Shown: positions 62,638-64,000 of the stretch, piece after piece | How positions within the stretch are numbered: the first letter of the stretch is position 1 | How the letters are laid out: each line of letters starts with the position of its first letter | Source: Micromonospora sp. C31 | GTDB taxonomy: Bacteria > Actinomycetota > Actinomycetes > Mycobacteriales > Micromonosporaceae | DNA length: 64,000 bases | Direction of reading: 5' to 3' | NCBI RefSeq assembly: GCF_018070575.1 | Contig: NZ_JAGPXN010000010.1 | Coordinates: forward strand, 124,001-188,000 | Notes under the pieces: generated by a model | Told to the model about the DNA's origin: nothing | The model's input: the letters and a program-made list of their open reading frames with translations, nothing else | The model's database searches: none | Translations under genes and position numbers: made by a program

Positions 62638-63801
62638 GTGGAGCTGCTGCACGGCCCGATCCGCGACTACGCCTGGGGCTCCCGCTCGGCCATCGCCGAG
62701 TTGCAGGGGCGGCCGGTGCCGAGCGACGGCCCGGAGGCCGAACTGTGGCTGGGCGCCCACCCGGGCGGTCCGGCCGCCGTCGACCGCGACGGCGCCCGGG
62801 TGAGCCTGACCGACCTGCTGCTCGCCGAGCCGCACCACTGGCTCGGCGAGCGGCTGGTCGGCCGGTTCGGCACCCGGCTGCCGTTCCTGCTCAAGGTGCT
62901 CGCCGCCGACGCCCCGCTGAGCCTCCAGGCGCATCCGGACGCCGAGCAGGCCCGCGCCGGGCACGCCGCCGACGCCGCCCGCCCCGACGGGCAGCGCAAC
63001 TACGTCGATCCGTACCACAAGCCGGAGCTGCTGGTGGCGCTCTCGCCGATGGAGGCGCTCTGCGGTTTCCGGGATCCGGCGGCCTCGGCGGCGGCGCTGG
63101 CCGGCTTCGGCGTACCCGCGCTGGAGCCGGTGCTGACGGCGCTGCGTACCGGGCCGGCGGGCCTGCGTGACGCCGTACGGCTGCTGCTGACCTGGCCGGC
63201 CGACCGGCGCGACGCGCTGGTGGCGGCCGTGGCGTCGGCGCCGGTCGCGGGGCCGGACGCGGAGCTGGCCCGGGACCTGGCCGCCGCCTACCCGGGCGAT
63301 CCGGGGGTGCTGGTGGCGATGCTGCTCAACCGGGTGCGGCTGGCGCCCGGCGAGGCGATCTGGATGCCCGCCGGCAACCTGCACGCCTACCTGCGCGGCA
63401 CCGGTGTGGAGATCATGGCGGCCAGCGACAACGTGCTGCGTGGCGGGCTGACGCCGAAGCGGGTGGACGTCGAGGAGTTGCTGCGGGTGCTGCGCTTCGA
63501 GGTGCTGCGCGACCCGGTCGTGCCGCCGCTGGAGGTGGCCCCGGGCGTGGTCACCTGGCCGGTGCCGGTCGAGGACTTCTCGCTGCACCGGGTGACGGTG
63601 GGTGCCGGGCGGCCGCGGGTGACGGTCGAGGTGCCCGGGCCCCGGGTGGTGCTCTGCCGCGCCGGTGAGGTCTCGGTCGACGACGGGGCCGGCGCGGTGA
63701 CGCTCGGGCCGGGGCAGGCGGCCGTCGGCGGCGCCGCCGCCGGAGCGCTGCGGGTGGGGGGCGCGGGGGAGGCGTACGTCGCGAGCTGCGGCCTGCGCTG
63801 A
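62638..63801 (+). CDS. manA: Mannose-6-phosphate isomerase, class I
   Basis: Zinc enzyme that interconverts fructose-6-phosphate and mannose-6-phosphate. 387 residues. N-terminal IRDYAWGSRSAIAELQG, zinc ligands in LSLQAHPDAEQA (Gln, His), PEAELWLGAHP and PEL in YHKPELLVALSP, and the catalytic GEAIWMPAGNLHAYLRGTGVEIMAASDN. Corresponds to Rv3255c. Three bases separate it from the transporter gene. The 3' end contains CTGACCGGCGCG repeats continuing past the stop. Confidence 0.95.
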   Translation: MELLHGPIRDYAWGSRSAIAELQGRPVPSDGPEAELWLGAHPGGPAAVDRDGARVSLTDLLLAEPHHWLGERLVGRFGTRLPFLLKVLAADAPLSLQAHPDAEQARAGHAADAARPDGQRNYVDPYHKPELLVALSPMEALCGFRDPAASAAALAGFGVPALEPVLTALRTGPAGLRDAVRLLLTWPADRRDALVAAVASAPVAGPDAELARDLAAAYPGDPGVLVAMLLNRVRLAPGEAIWMPAGNLHAYLRGTGVEIMAASDNVLRGGLTPKRVDVEELLRVLRFEVLRDPVVPPLEVAPGVVTWPVPVEDFSLHRVTVGAGRPRVTVEVPGPRVVLCRAGEVSVDDGAGAVTLGPGQAAVGGAAAGALRVGGAGEAYVASCGLR

Positions 63802-63894
63802 CCGGCGCGCTGACCGGCGCGGGGCACAGCGCGCTGACCGGCGCGTGGAATGGCGCGCGGGACGGCGACACAAGTCCGACTTTTCCGTAATGGC

Positions 63895-63924
63895 TTGACT
63901 CCGCCCTGCCCCAGTGTGACTCTA
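63895..63924 (+). promoter_or_regulatory. Possible promoter at the window end
   Basis: TTGACT at 63895 fits a -35 box; ACTCTA or GACTCT 17-18 bp later is a weak -10. AT-richer sequence supports a regulatory role. An open frame from ATG 63924 (MGTQRYRDDG) runs off the window and cannot be judged. Confidence 0.3.
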
Positions 63925-64000
63925 TGGGTACGCAGCGTTATCGCGACGACGGTCCGAGAACGCGCGAGGGGGAACCAAACCGGGGGGATGCACGGGGCGG

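Noticed and set aside
63924..64000. Open frame MGTQRYRDDG... running off the window
   Set aside because: Only 25 codons are visible and no family or ribosome site supports it; left as an uncertain note with the possible promoter.

Overview
The window is a GC-rich actinomycete chromosome segment, most likely from Micromonospora or a close relative in Micromonosporaceae. The support is very high GC with GTG and TTG starts, mycothiol (mca) and coenzyme F420 (fbiA, fbiB, fbiC) genes, a WhiB regulator, a DUF5753/DUF397 pair, many leaderless-type promoters, and short intergenic repeats that from memory resemble Micromonospora ones. No rRNA, tRNA, CRISPR array, insertion sequence, integrase or phage gene was found.

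Layout. 0-8.6 kb: 3'-part of ilvA, greA, a DUF4307 protein, mca, a small membrane protein, a GGDEF-EAL protein and a DUF255 thioredoxin-fold protein. Apart from ilvA and the inserted GGDEF-EAL gene this follows M. tuberculosis Rv1080c-Rv1084. 8.7-37 kb: purK-purE, a 1635-residue zinc-ribbon membrane protein, UDP-glucose dehydrogenase, acyl-CoA dehydrogenase, thioesterase, acetoacetate-CoA ligase, a heliorhodopsin, a TIGR03089 protein, a glycosyltransferase and manC, NUDIX, an ArsR-type regulator, fbiB-fbiA, fbiC and whiB. 37-38 kb and 58.7-63.8 kb: DUF1025 and DUF3499 proteins, then phosphomannomutase, Trm112, SIS protein, CDF transporter and manA. Together these match the order around M. tuberculosis Rv3255c-Rv3276c.

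A block of about 20 kb (38.3-58.7 kb) interrupts that conserved order. It holds a DUF5753/DUF397 pair, a four-gene polyamine-type ABC importer, a TetR-controlled three-gene operon with an F420-type reductase, a secreted subtilase with two P-domains, an aldehyde dehydrogenase, a type VII-secretion-style polymorphic toxin locus, endonuclease V and an envelope protein.

Working together: manA, phosphomannomutase and manC form the route from fructose-6-phosphate to GDP-mannose, probably for mannosylated lipids or glycans with the nearby glycosyltransferase. FbiC makes FO, and FbiA and FbiB convert it towards F420, which the deazaflavin-type reductase at 45.4 kb could use. The most unusual content is (1) the toxin locus at 49.6-55.9 kb, with a papain-fold glutamine deamidase domain followed by a second, AT-richer nucleotidyltransferase-like tail, a tail-adjacent candidate immunity gene, and a divergent YrhB-deaminase-SUKH fusion; and (2) a heliorhodopsin with intact retinal lysine.
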